Assembly: GCA_018650465.1 (NCBI GenBank)
Contig: JABIFY010000126.1
Span: forward strand, 1 to 61,127
DNA length: 61,127 bases
Direction: 5' to 3'
DNA from: Alphaproteobacteria bacterium
GTDB taxonomy: Bacteria > Pseudomonadota > Alphaproteobacteria > UBA2966
Below, one piece after another: positions 16,850 through 25,156 of this stretch; positions within the stretch are counted from its first letter, which is position 1, and each line of letters begins with the position of its first letter. The translations under genes were made by a program, and so were the position numbers. The notes under the pieces are model-generated. The model was not told where the DNA came from and ran no database searches. It saw only the letters and a list, made by a program, of their open reading frames with translations.

Positions 16850-17725
16850 TTACTCAGTTTTCAACAAAGTATATTTTTCGTCAAGATCATCGTCTTCTGT
16901 TTCCAAAGAAATTTCAGGCATCGGCACCGTACCATCATTTTGTCCATTCATGATTTCGTCCTTGCGGCGCTGACGATACAAACTGCGAATGGTGGCGTAA
17001 TAATCAATGGCTGAGCGCTCGATATCATCGAGCGTTTCAATATTTCTGGATCGCGTGTCAATAGCACGAGCGCCAGCCCGTACCCAGTTCAGATTTCCGC
17101 GATCAACATTGTCAAAATAGTGGGCAACAGGATCAAGGTAATAATCAGCAACCAGTCCGACGGTATCCCGAACAGGTGAAGGTCCTATCAGAGGCAAAAC
17201 AAGATAGGGCCCTTCAGACGCCCCCCATGTTGCCAGGGTTTGGCCAAAGTCTTCGGAATGATGCTCGATGCCGGCAATATCAAAAAGCCCTCCAACACCG
17301 ATCGTCGTATTGAATATGAAACGGCCAAAGGTTTCGCCAGCCCGGTCAACTTCGCCCTGCATCAAATCATTGGCAAAAACGACGGGCGACTTAAGGTTGT
17401 TCAGAAAATTGCGTACCATGTCCTGTCCGGCTTGTGGCAGGGTCTGACGGTAGGCTTCAGAAACAGGACGCAAAATCAGCGTATCAACGCCGCGATTAAA
17501 TTCAAAGACAGACCTGTTTAGGGGTTCAGCCGGATCATTCAGGGCGACTGCCTCCGCGCGGGCTTCGGGATCCTCCGGCAATGACGCACAGGCAACCAGT
17601 GAAGAAGCCGCCAAGACCGCAAGAATACGGCTCAAACGGAGCAATTTATTACCATTGCCCGACTTCGGTTGCCCGGAATATGCAAACACTTCAAACAATT
17701 TTATCACCCCAAAAGTGTAACGCAT
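16850..17725 (-). CDS. mlaA: Outer-membrane lipoprotein MlaA (VacJ)
   Basis: The 291-residue frame encodes MlaA/VacJ, the lipoprotein that removes phospholipids from the outer leaflet of the outer membrane. A lipobox is seen at LVAC in ILAVLAASSLVACAS (about residues 34-48). The family core follows: DPAEPLNRSVFEFNRGVDT, VRNFLNNLKSPVVFANDLMQ, FGRFIFNTTIGVGGLFD, EDFGQTLATWG and GPYLVLPLIGPSPVRDTVG. The signal peptide begins around residue 27, and the ATG at 17725 has no good ribosome binding site. The true start may therefore be an internal GTG or TTG codon. An acidic C-terminal tail (about 30 residues) is extra. Confidence 0.92.
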   Translation of the reverse strand: MRYTFGVIKLFEVFAYSGQPKSGNGNKLLRLSRILAVLAASSLVACASLPEDPEARAEAVALNDPAEPLNRSVFEFNRGVDTLILRPVSEAYRQTLPQAGQDMVRNFLNNLKSPVVFANDLMQGEVDRAGETFGRFIFNTTIGVGGLFDIAGIEHHSEDFGQTLATWGASEGPYLVLPLIGPSPVRDTVGLVADYYLDPVAHYFDNVDRGNLNWVRAGARAIDTRSRNIETLDDIERSAIDYYATIRSLYRQRRKDEIMNGQNDGTVPMPEISLETEDDDLDEKYTLLKTE

Positions 17726-17785
17726 AAAGCGCTTTTTCGCTTGTTCTCAGCCATTCGGGACATCGCATCCCTGTTTGCCCGCTTC

Positions 17786-17801
17786 CCGTATGAACATACG
17801 G
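17786..17801. promoter_or_regulatory. 16-bp palindrome upstream of mlaA
   Basis: CCGTATG-AA-CATACGG is a perfect palindrome centred 68 bp upstream of the mlaA start. With one bulged C the symmetry extends to CTTC...GAAG (17782-17804). It may be a protein-binding site for the mlaA promoter or a small hairpin. No regulator is suggested by the neighbours. Confidence 0.5.
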
Positions 17802-18151
17802 AAGAAACAGGATAAAACATGAAATCCCGGCGGACTCTATCACGCATCACTTGATACACAAAATTCGTTAACAAAATCCGATACCTAGCCATTACCATAC
17901 CTGATTTATCCGAACCAGTGCCTGTTCACGAGAAAATTATGCTTTTTCTCTGAATATTGATCAAATTTCTATCATAATGGTACACATAGCACCAGCAGGT
18001 GATGTGGTTCATGGTTCAAAATATACCAAGTGTTGCGATTTTGCCCATGTTTCCAATTTTTTTGAAGACGTCATATTTAACGCAACCCTTTCTTCATCCT
18101 GCCCTCTTGCAAGTGATCATCATTCAAAAGCCAGCTCTAGACAAAACATAA

Positions 18152-18167
18152 AGATATGTTTATATCT
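18152..18167. promoter_or_regulatory. Possible operator upstream of arsR-methyltransferase gene
   Basis: AGATAT-GTTT-ATATCT is a perfect interrupted palindrome 58 bp upstream of the start codon, in an AT-rich stretch. ArsR-type repressors often bind AT-rich dyads overlapping their own promoter, so autoregulation is a reasonable inference. Confidence 0.45.
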
Positions 18168-18225
18168 ATCTGAACAAATTTTGTATGCAGTATACTTGAA
18201 CCGGCGGGTGCTGGCAGGAGTTAAA

Positions 18226-19149
18226 ATGGAAACTTTTTTGGCCAGATTGAGGGCAACTGCGGAACCGACCAGGCTTCGCCTCTTGGCTCTTTGCGCCGCC
18301 GCAGAATTAACGGTCAGTGAAGTCACCCAGATCCTGAACCAGAGCCAACCACGGGTTTCACGCCACCTCAAATTGCTTTGTGACGCCGGTTTGTTGAACA
18401 GAAGCCGGGAAGGCACCTGGGCATTTTATCGCCTCGCCCAGGGCGAAGCTGGTGGCCTCGCGCGCAGCCTGATTGCACAAATTCCACCAAATGACCCCGT
18501 CATATTACGTGATCGTTCCCGTCTGGATGCTGTGAAAAAACAACGGGCCGAGGCAGCGGCTGAGTATTTTCGACAAAATGCCGGACGTTGGTCTGAAATA
18601 CGCAAGCTGCATGTGCCGGAAGAACAAGTCGAAGCCGCGATCCTCAAGCTTTTGCAGGACACATCTATTTGTGATTATCTGGATATTGGCACAGGGACAG
18701 GTCGCTTGCTGGAACTGCTGGGACCACGCGTGAAAAATGCCACCGGCATCGACCTCTCCCATGAAATGCTGAACATGGCCCGCACGGCCCTGGAAAAATC
18801 CGCCCTCGAAAATTGCCAGGTTCGCCTGGGAGACATGTATGACCTGCCCTTTGAAGCGGCATCACAAGATGTCGTGACGTTGCACCAGGTCCTTCATTAC
18901 GCTGATGACCCGGCCTCGGTCATTGCCGAAGCCGCTCGTGTTACACGACAAGGCGGTCGCTTAATTGTCATCGACTTCGCGCCGCATGAAGAAGAAGGCC
19001 TTCGCCAGGATCACGCCCACCGTCGACTGGGTTTTGGCGATGAAGACCTGGCGACGTGGTTTAAACAAGCCGCCATGCAAGCCAACGCGCCGGTGACCCT
19101 GACCGGCGATCCCTTAAGCGTTGTGCTTTGGTCAGGTACCAAAAGTTAA
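18226..19149 (+). CDS. ArsR-family regulator fused to a SAM-dependent methyltransferase
   Basis: The 307-residue fusion has an N-terminal winged-helix ArsR domain (LRLLALCAAAELTVSEVTQI then QSQPRVSRHLKLLCDAGLLN, about residues 18-65). Its class I methyltransferase domain (about 145-300) shows LDIGTGTGRLLELLG as SAM motif I, ATGIDLSHEMLNMAR as motif II and VVTLHQVLHYADDP. The start at METFLARL has CAGGAG 6 bp upstream. This fusion commonly precedes metF and metH in Alphaproteobacteria, and its methyltransferase fold may sense SAM or SAH and so adjust methionine synthesis. Whether it still transfers a methyl group is unknown. Confidence 0.88.
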   Translation: METFLARLRATAEPTRLRLLALCAAAELTVSEVTQILNQSQPRVSRHLKLLCDAGLLNRSREGTWAFYRLAQGEAGGLARSLIAQIPPNDPVILRDRSRLDAVKKQRAEAAAEYFRQNAGRWSEIRKLHVPEEQVEAAILKLLQDTSICDYLDIGTGTGRLLELLGPRVKNATGIDLSHEMLNMARTALEKSALENCQVRLGDMYDLPFEAASQDVVTLHQVLHYADDPASVIAEAARVTRQGGRLIVIDFAPHEEEGLRQDHAHRRLGFGDEDLATWFKQAAMQANAPVTLTGDPLSVVLWSGTKS

Positions 19150-19170
19150 AAATGGGTCAGGTACCAAAAG
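19130..19170. repeat. 16-bp direct repeat at the methyltransferase-metF junction
   Basis: GGTCAGGTACCAAAAG occurs at 19130-19145 and again at 19155-19170, a 25-bp period. The first copy encodes the last residues of the ArsR-methyltransferase and runs up to its stop codon; the second lies in the 61-bp gap before metF. A local duplication of the gene end is the simplest explanation. Confidence 0.85.
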
Positions 19171-19210
19171 CCGAAAACGACTCTCGCCATTCTGCAATAC
19201 TGACTTTTCA

Positions 19211-20155
19211 ATGGATTCAATTGTGAACATCAAACAAAAAAGCCCGGAAGACCTTGAAGCCGTTTACGGTCCGGATCGTCCGCGTCATGGCTATACAGAC
19301 ATCAATGTCAGCTTTGAATTTTTCCCGCCCAAAGATGAAAAAACTGAAGCCGCATTGTGGCGCACGGTCAAACGCCTGGAGCCTTTGGCCCCTAAATTTG
19401 TTTCAGTAACTTATGGTGCCGGGGGTTCGACCCGCGATCGCACCCACGCCATCGTCAAGCGCATGGTAGATGAAACCACGTTGAAACCCGCGGCGCATCT
19501 GACCTGTGTTGACGCCAGTCGGGAAGAAGTCGATGCGGTAGCTGAAGGTTATCTCAATGCCGGGATTAATCACATTGTGGCCTTGCGGGGGGACCCACCG
19601 GAAGGCTCCGACAATTACATTCCCCATCCCGATGGCTATGACCACGCCGTCGACCTGGTAGGTGGGCTAAAAAACATTTCTGACTTTGAAGTTTCGGTCG
19701 CAGCCTATCCCGAAATTCATCCGGAAGCCCGTGATGGTGCGTTCGATCTGGATAACCTCAAACGCAAGATCGACGCCGGAGCGACACGGGCCATTACCCA
19801 GTTCTTTTTTGAAACAGATACTTTTCTGCGATTTATTGATCGGGTTCGTGCTGCTGGCATTGAGATACCCGTTGTACCTGGTATCCTGCCTGTCTCCAAT
19901 TTTACCCAGGCTGTCCGCATTGCCGGACTATGCGGCACCAGAGTACCTGTCTGGATGCACGAGTTATTTGAGGGCCTGGAAGACGAGCTTGAAACCCGCA
20001 AGCAGCTCGCTGCCATGATTGCCTCGGAACAATGCCAGAGGCTGGTCGCAAACGGTGTGCGTGACATCCATTTTTACACCCTGAACCGGGCTGAACTCTC
20101 GTACGCCATTTGCCTCAATCTGGGCCTGCGCCCGAATTCAATAGCTGCTGCCTGA
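19211..20155 (+). CDS. metF: 5,10-methylenetetrahydrofolate reductase
   Basis: The 314-residue FAD-dependent TIM-barrel enzyme reduces methylene-THF to 5-methyl-THF, the methyl donor for MetH. Visible are VSFEFFPPKDEKTEAALWRT (catalytic Glu in the FEFFPPK motif, about residue 34), SVTYGAGGSTRDRTH (about 65), HLTCVDASREE, IVALRGDPP and ITQFFFETDTFLRF. I place the start at MDSIVNIKQ; an earlier in-frame Met would lie inside the upstream gene. No strong ribosome binding site precedes this ATG. It is followed by metH, with the two coding regions 53 bp apart. Confidence 0.94.
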   Translation: MDSIVNIKQKSPEDLEAVYGPDRPRHGYTDINVSFEFFPPKDEKTEAALWRTVKRLEPLAPKFVSVTYGAGGSTRDRTHAIVKRMVDETTLKPAAHLTCVDASREEVDAVAEGYLNAGINHIVALRGDPPEGSDNYIPHPDGYDHAVDLVGGLKNISDFEVSVAAYPEIHPEARDGAFDLDNLKRKIDAGATRAITQFFFETDTFLRFIDRVRAAGIEIPVVPGILPVSNFTQAVRIAGLCGTRVPVWMHELFEGLEDELETRKQLAAMIASEQCQRLVANGVRDIHFYTLNRAELSYAICLNLGLRPNSIAAA

Positions 20156-20208
20156 GTAACCCGCCAAAAGTACGTAGCCCACTAAAAGACAGAAAAGAAA
20201 TCACGATC

Positions 20209-23200
20209 ATGAGTACTCTTCTCGAACATCTACAACACCATGTCCTGTTATGTGATGGCGCTATGGGCACACAGGTCCAGGCACGCGACCTGGATATCGA
20301 CCGTGATTTCATGGGCAAGGAAAACTGTACGGAAGCCCTGATCTTGTCGCGACCGGATGTGGTGCGGGATATTCATACGGATTATCTGAAGGCCGGATCG
20401 GACCTGATCCAGACCAATACCTTTGGTGGCTCGCCCATTACCCTGGCTGAATTTGACCTGGAAGACAAAGCGTTTGAGATCAATCGTCTGGCGGGCGTAT
20501 TGGCCCGCGAGGCTATTGATGCCTTGGGTCCCGATAGCAAACCACGATTTGTCATGGGCGCCATTGGCCCCGGCACCCGCCTGCCATCACTTGGTCACAT
20601 TGACTATGCTTCGCTGGAAGCCGCCCTGACTATTCAATGCCAGGGCCTTGCCGCCGGTGGTGTGGACGCCTTTTTAATCGAAACCTGCCAGGATACCCTG
20701 CAAATCAAGGCCGCAGTGAACGGGGCTAAAAAAGCGCGCCAGGAATATGGTCGCGACATTCCAATTTTTGTTCAGGTTACTGTGGAAACGACCGGCACCC
20801 TGTTAGTGGGCTCGGATATTGCCGCGGCTGCGACATCCCTGCATGCCCTGGGCATTGATTCGCTTGGGCTGAATTGTGCCACCGGCCCACAGGAAATGGG
20901 CGAACATGTCAAATGGCTGAGTGAAAACTGGCCTGGCCTGATATCCGTTCAACCAAATGCGGGCTTGCCGGAATTGGTGGACGGTCACACGCATTACCCA
21001 CTGGGTCCGGAAGAAGCGGCGCGCTGGCTTGAGCGTTTTGTCAAAGAAGACGGTGTGAATATTATTGGTGGCTGCTGTGGCACGGGGCCCGAACATATCG
21101 CCGCCTTTGATCAGATGTTGAGCGACATGAATGCGGATCGCCCGCGCCCTGAGCCCGTTCACCGCGCCCACGAATGGATACCTTCTGTTGCCTCGCTTTA
21201 TTCGCAAGTGCCCTATCGTCAGGAAAATGCATGGTTCGCCATCGGCGAACGTTGCAATGCCAACGGCTCCAGGAAATTCCGCGATTTGCTGGACGCTGAA
21301 GACTGGGATGCATGTGTCGCCATTGGTCGTGATCAGGTCAAGGAAGGCTCGCACACGCTGGATGTTTGCACAGCTTTTGTAGGTCGAAACGAAGTCCGAG
21401 ACATGACCGAAGTTGTCAGCCGCATGCGCGGTGCAGTGCATTCGCCACTGGTCATCGACAGCACCGAACTGCCCGTGCTGGAAGAAGCCCTTGCGCTGTA
21501 TGGTGGCAAGGCAGTGATCAATTCCATCAACTTTGAAGACGGGGAAGAACCAGCAGAAAAACGCCTGGAACTGGCCCGCCGTTTTGGTGCCGCTGTCGTC
21601 GCCCTGACCATCGACGAAGAAGGCATGGCCAAGGACCTCGACGCAAAAATGCGTATTGCCCGACGTTTGTACGACTTTGCTGTCAACAAACACGGACTGC
21701 CGCCAGAAGACCTGATGTTCGATCCGCTGACCTTTACGATTTGCACCGGCAATGTGGATGACCGGGAACTGGCGCTGGAAACCTTGAAAGCCATCGAAGC
21801 GCTGGCGAAAGAAATGCCCGACTGCCAGATCATTCTGGGTCTGTCCAATGTCTCCTTCGGTCTGAAGGCAGCCGCGCGTCATGTCATCAACTCGGTCTTT
21901 ATGGAACATGCCCTGCGCGCAGGTATGACAGGTGCCATCGTGCATGTTTCCAAGATCGCACCGTTCCATAATATCCCTGAGAACGAGCGCCTGATTGTTG
22001 AAGACCTGATCTACAACAAACGTGGCAAAGAGGGCACCGGTGGTGACGGGACGGACGATTATGATCCACTGCACACCCTGATCGGCCTGTTCGAAGACCG
22101 CAAGGCAGGCGCTGCCGCCGAAAAGGTACGCCCGGTCGAAGTCGAAGAACGCCTGAAGCTACGCATTGTCGATGGCGACCGTCTGGATCTGAACGAAGAC
22201 CTGGACGAAGCCATGCTGAAGCACACGCCCCTGCATATCGTCAATGAGCTGTTGCTGGACGGCATGAAGGTCGTTGGTGAGCTGTTCGGTTCCGGTCAGA
22301 TGCAGTTGCCATTTGTGCTGCAATCAGCTGAAACCATGAAGGCTGCGGTGGCCTATCTGGAACCTTTCATGGACAAAGCCGAGGGCCAGAGCAAAGGCAC
22401 CATCGTACTGGCGACGGTCAAGGGTGACGTACATGACATTGGCAAAAACCTTGTCGATATCATCTTGACGAACAACGGCTATCACGTGGTCAACTTAGGG
22501 ATTAAACAGCCCATCGCCCACATCATCGAAGCCGCAAAAGAAAATAGTGCCGATGCCGTCGGCATGTCCGGCCTGTTAGTTAAATCAACCGTCATCATGC
22601 GCGAAAACCTGGCCGAGATGACCCGCGAGGGCCTGGATGTACCTGTCCTGCTGGGCGGTGCTGCCTTGACCCGACGCTATGTAGAGGAAGACTGTTCCGA
22701 GTCCTATGGCAGCGGCCACGTGGCCTACGCCAAAGACGCATTTGATGGCCTGGGCATGATGAAGCACATCAATGAAGGCACCTTTGCCGATCACGTCAAA
22801 AGCGCCAACGAAGAACGCGCGGCCAAACCAAAATCCACTAAACGTCTGGGCGGCCCATCAGAGGAAAGCATCTTGCGACCCGTCGATTTTGACGAAATTC
22901 GCACCCGCCGGGACGAACTGGCCCGCGATGTCGCTGTGCCGACACCCCCTTTCTGGGGTGCAAAAGTTATCGAAAAAGTCGAGCTGGAAGCGCTGGTACC
23001 CTATCTGAATGAGACCATGCTCTATCAATTCCATTGGGGTTTCCGCAAAGCCGGTCGTGACCGTGAGCAGTTCCGCATCTGGGCCGAAGAAAATTGCCGC
23101 CCGATCATGCAGAACATGGTCAAAACCTGTATCGACGAAAACATTCTGCATCCAAAGGCCGCCTACGGATATTGGAAAGCCGCCGCCGAGGGCAATGATG

Positions 23201-23727
23201 TTGTCTTGTTCGATGAAGACGGCAGCACCGAAGCCGCGCGATTTGCCCTGCCCCGCCAGGGTCGGGAAAATGGCTTGTGCATTTCCGACTTCCTGCGCGA
23301 TGTGGATTCTGGCGAGCGCGATGTGCTGGGCCTGCAAGTCGTCACCGTCGGCCAGCATGCCTCGGAAGTGGCGCGCGAATGGTTCGATAATGACCGCTAT
23401 CAGGATTACCTCTACCTGCACGGCCTGGGCGTCGAAATGGCCGAAGCCATGGCCGAATATGTCCACAAACGTATCCGCGGCGAGTTGGGCTTCAGCCACA
23501 TCGACGACCGCAACATGACCAACATGCTGAAACAAGGCTACCAGGGTTCACGCTATTCCTTCGGCTACCCCGCCTGCCCCAACCTGGGCGATCAACACGC
23601 CTTGCTTGACCTTTTGGGTGCGGATCGCATCGGCGTCGCCATGGCTGATGAAGACCAGCTCCATCCGGAACAGTCAACGTCAGCCATTGTCCTGCATCAT
23701 CCACAGGCGAAGTATTTTTCGGTTTAG
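20209..23727 (+). CDS. metH: Cobalamin-dependent methionine synthase
   Basis: The 1172-residue protein has all four modules of MetH, which transfers the methyl group of 5-methyl-THF to homocysteine. The homocysteine module has Zn ligands Cys223 (GLNCATGP), Cys289 and Cys290 (GGCCGTG). The folate module has GERCNANGSRKFRDLL near residue 345. The B12 module has the axial His742 in GDVHDIGKNLVDI and the SGLLVKS loop. The C-terminal SAM-dependent reactivation domain has SFGYPACPNLGDQ near 1122. The start at MSTLLEHLQHHVLLCDGAMG is the family N-terminus; the frame extends further upstream but overlaps metF. Slightly shorter than the E. coli enzyme but complete. Confidence 0.96.
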   Translation: MSTLLEHLQHHVLLCDGAMGTQVQARDLDIDRDFMGKENCTEALILSRPDVVRDIHTDYLKAGSDLIQTNTFGGSPITLAEFDLEDKAFEINRLAGVLAREAIDALGPDSKPRFVMGAIGPGTRLPSLGHIDYASLEAALTIQCQGLAAGGVDAFLIETCQDTLQIKAAVNGAKKARQEYGRDIPIFVQVTVETTGTLLVGSDIAAAATSLHALGIDSLGLNCATGPQEMGEHVKWLSENWPGLISVQPNAGLPELVDGHTHYPLGPEEAARWLERFVKEDGVNIIGGCCGTGPEHIAAFDQMLSDMNADRPRPEPVHRAHEWIPSVASLYSQVPYRQENAWFAIGERCNANGSRKFRDLLDAEDWDACVAIGRDQVKEGSHTLDVCTAFVGRNEVRDMTEVVSRMRGAVHSPLVIDSTELPVLEEALALYGGKAVINSINFEDGEEPAEKRLELARRFGAAVVALTIDEEGMAKDLDAKMRIARRLYDFAVNKHGLPPEDLMFDPLTFTICTGNVDDRELALETLKAIEALAKEMPDCQIILGLSNVSFGLKAAARHVINSVFMEHALRAGMTGAIVHVSKIAPFHNIPENERLIVEDLIYNKRGKEGTGGDGTDDYDPLHTLIGLFEDRKAGAAAEKVRPVEVEERLKLRIVDGDRLDLNEDLDEAMLKHTPLHIVNELLLDGMKVVGELFGSGQMQLPFVLQSAETMKAAVAYLEPFMDKAEGQSKGTIVLATVKGDVHDIGKNLVDIILTNNGYHVVNLGIKQPIAHIIEAAKENSADAVGMSGLLVKSTVIMRENLAEMTREGLDVPVLLGGAALTRRYVEEDCSESYGSGHVAYAKDAFDGLGMMKHINEGTFADHVKSANEERAAKPKSTKRLGGPSEESILRPVDFDEIRTRRDELARDVAVPTPPFWGAKVIEKVELEALVPYLNETMLYQFHWGFRKAGRDREQFRIWAEENCRPIMQNMVKTCIDENILHPKAAYGYWKAAAEGNDVVLFDEDGSTEAARFALPRQGRENGLCISDFLRDVDSGERDVLGLQVVTVGQHASEVAREWFDNDRYQDYLYLHGLGVEMAEAMAEYVHKRIRGELGFSHIDDRNMTNMLKQGYQGSRYSFGYPACPNLGDQHALLDLLGADRIGVAMADEDQLHPEQSTSAIVLHHPQAKYFSV

Positions 23728-23782
23728 GGTTGTTGGTCGTTCGGCCTTCGCCTTTAGGGGATGGATCACGTTGGGGTGCCGG

Positions 23783-23810
23783 GTTAGACTGAAGTTCACT
23801 TCGGTCTAAC
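23783..23810 (+). other. Hairpin between metH and the MFS gene
   Basis: GTTAGACTGAAG (23783-23794) and CTTCGGTCTAAC (23799-23810) form a 12-bp stem with one G-U pair and a TTCA loop. The following bases (TCCTGTATTTCC) are only weakly T-rich, so terminator function for metH is uncertain. It lies 27 bp before the MFS start. Confidence 0.5.
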
Positions 23811-23837
23811 TCCTGTATTTCCACAACCAAATTATTC

Positions 23838-25085
23838 ATGGATCTATCCCGATATAACTGGCGCACAGTGCTGGGTGTCGCCACGGCGGCCATGCTGGTA
23901 CAGCAATCGTTTTCCTATGTTTGCCATGTTGTCATGCCGATCCTGGCGGACAGTATCGCGGAGGAATTTGATATCTCGCCGGCCTGGCTGGGACTGTTTC
24001 TATTCATCCAGAATTTGATGGCGATATTTACGGCCGTGGGTTGCGGCAGTTTCATCTTGCGGCTGGGGCCTTTGCGGGTCAGTCAGTTGGTGTTGTTGTC
24101 GATGGTTGTCAGCCTGATGCTGATCTCTTCCGGTCAGCTCTGGCTTTATCCCATGGCAGCCATCTTGCTGGGCGTATCGTCCGCCTCGACCCCGGCCAGT
24201 TCTCACATTCTGGCTGCTGTATGCCCGCCACGCCTGGCCCCACTGATCTTTTCCATCAAACAAACCGGGGTGCCTGTCGGCAGCTTGATCGGTGGCTTGC
24301 TGGTGCCCTTTTTTCTCGGCCTGGCCTACTTCAATCCAACCCTGGGCTTTGACTTCCAACCGGGGCCATTTGGGGCGGCATTTCTGACGGGCATGGTTGT
24401 CTTGGCCATCATAGTGTTGTTGCAGCCCTTCCGCGCTTCCTTTGATGCCCAGCGCCAACCAGGTCTCAAGATCACATTTGCCAACTTGCGCACGACTTTA
24501 GCCGACGTTCTGAAGCACCCGGACTTGCGAAAGCTGGCATTTGCGGCCTTTGCCTTTGGCGGCATGCAATCGCTGTTTGCGGGATTTTTTGTGCTGTTCC
24601 TGATTGATGACCTGGACTTCAGTGTCGTTGAAGCCGGATCGATTTTTGCCATTTCCAGTTTCACCGCTGTCTGGGCGCGTATCCTCTGGGGTTGGTTGAG
24701 CGGCCGGTTTGTTGAACCAGGCACGATCATGGCCGGGATCGGTTTGGTCGGTGGCCTGGCCGCAATCTTCATGGCCAACATAAGTGCAACTTCGTCTGTC
24801 ACATGGATCACCGCAATCGCCATTGTTTACAATATGACTGTCGTCAGTTGGCATGGATTACTGTTGGCAGAGACCGCGCGATTGGCACCGGAGGGTCAGG
24901 TCGGCGGCACGACCGGCGGCGTTCTGGCCTTCACCAGTTCAGCCATGCTGCTTTACCCGGCAATTTATGGTGCTTTGCTGGCCCTGACCGGGTCCTATAC
25001 TATCGGCTTTATGCTGGCGGCCTTGCCTTCGTTTGGCGCCTTTTTCATCTTTGCGATCCCGTCCATTGGGCGGAAAAATGCCTGA
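23838..25085 (+). CDS. MFS transporter
   Basis: The 415-residue integral membrane protein has about 12 hydrophobic segments. The loop between helices 2 and 3 reads GCGSFILRLGPLRVSQ, a degenerate MFS motif A, and the second-half equivalent reads ARILWGWLSGRF. Helix 4-5 has PASSHILAAVCPPRLAPLIF with SIKQTGVPVGSLIGGLLVPF, which places it in the drug/organic-anion type MFS 1 families. The substrate cannot be told. It follows metH by 110 bp with a hairpin between, so a shared transcript is possible but not required. Confidence 0.85.
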   Translation: MDLSRYNWRTVLGVATAAMLVQQSFSYVCHVVMPILADSIAEEFDISPAWLGLFLFIQNLMAIFTAVGCGSFILRLGPLRVSQLVLLSMVVSLMLISSGQLWLYPMAAILLGVSSASTPASSHILAAVCPPRLAPLIFSIKQTGVPVGSLIGGLLVPFFLGLAYFNPTLGFDFQPGPFGAAFLTGMVVLAIIVLLQPFRASFDAQRQPGLKITFANLRTTLADVLKHPDLRKLAFAAFAFGGMQSLFAGFFVLFLIDDLDFSVVEAGSIFAISSFTAVWARILWGWLSGRFVEPGTIMAGIGLVGGLAAIFMANISATSSVTWITAIAIVYNMTVVSWHGLLLAETARLAPEGQVGGTTGGVLAFTSSAMLLYPAIYGALLALTGSYTIGFMLAALPSFGAFFIFAIPSIGRKNA

Positions 25086-25156
25086 CCAGCCACTGATTTT
25101 TGTCAACCAGGATCAATTTATAGCCTTACCTCAATCCCGCCGCCAAAAAGCAATGA

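Larger units (their letters stand above)
17726..18225. other. 500-bp non-coding divergent region, mlaA / arsR-methyltransferase
   Basis: No convincing gene is present; the frames here lack ribosome binding sites or family features. The region is AT-rich toward the arsR side and should hold both divergent promoters. Two palindromes stand out at 17786-17801 and 18152-18167 and are listed separately. I do not recognise a SAM, SAH or cobalamin riboswitch, but I could not fold the sequence. Confidence 0.6.

Noticed and set aside
17704-17898. A 64-codon minus-strand frame upstream of mlaA
   Set aside because: It overlaps mlaA's N-terminus and the palindrome and has no family or ribosome binding site.
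17726-18225. A SAM- or SAH-type riboswitch upstream of the arsR-metF-metH cluster
   Set aside because: I could not see the conserved elements by eye, and the region lacks obvious paired stems near the start codon other than short dyads; a covariance-model search would decide.
20803-22074. A 423-codon minus-strand frame inside metH
   Set aside because: It is the shadow of metH codon usage in the antisense frame; the composition (many His, Gln, Phe) is typical of antisense shadows.
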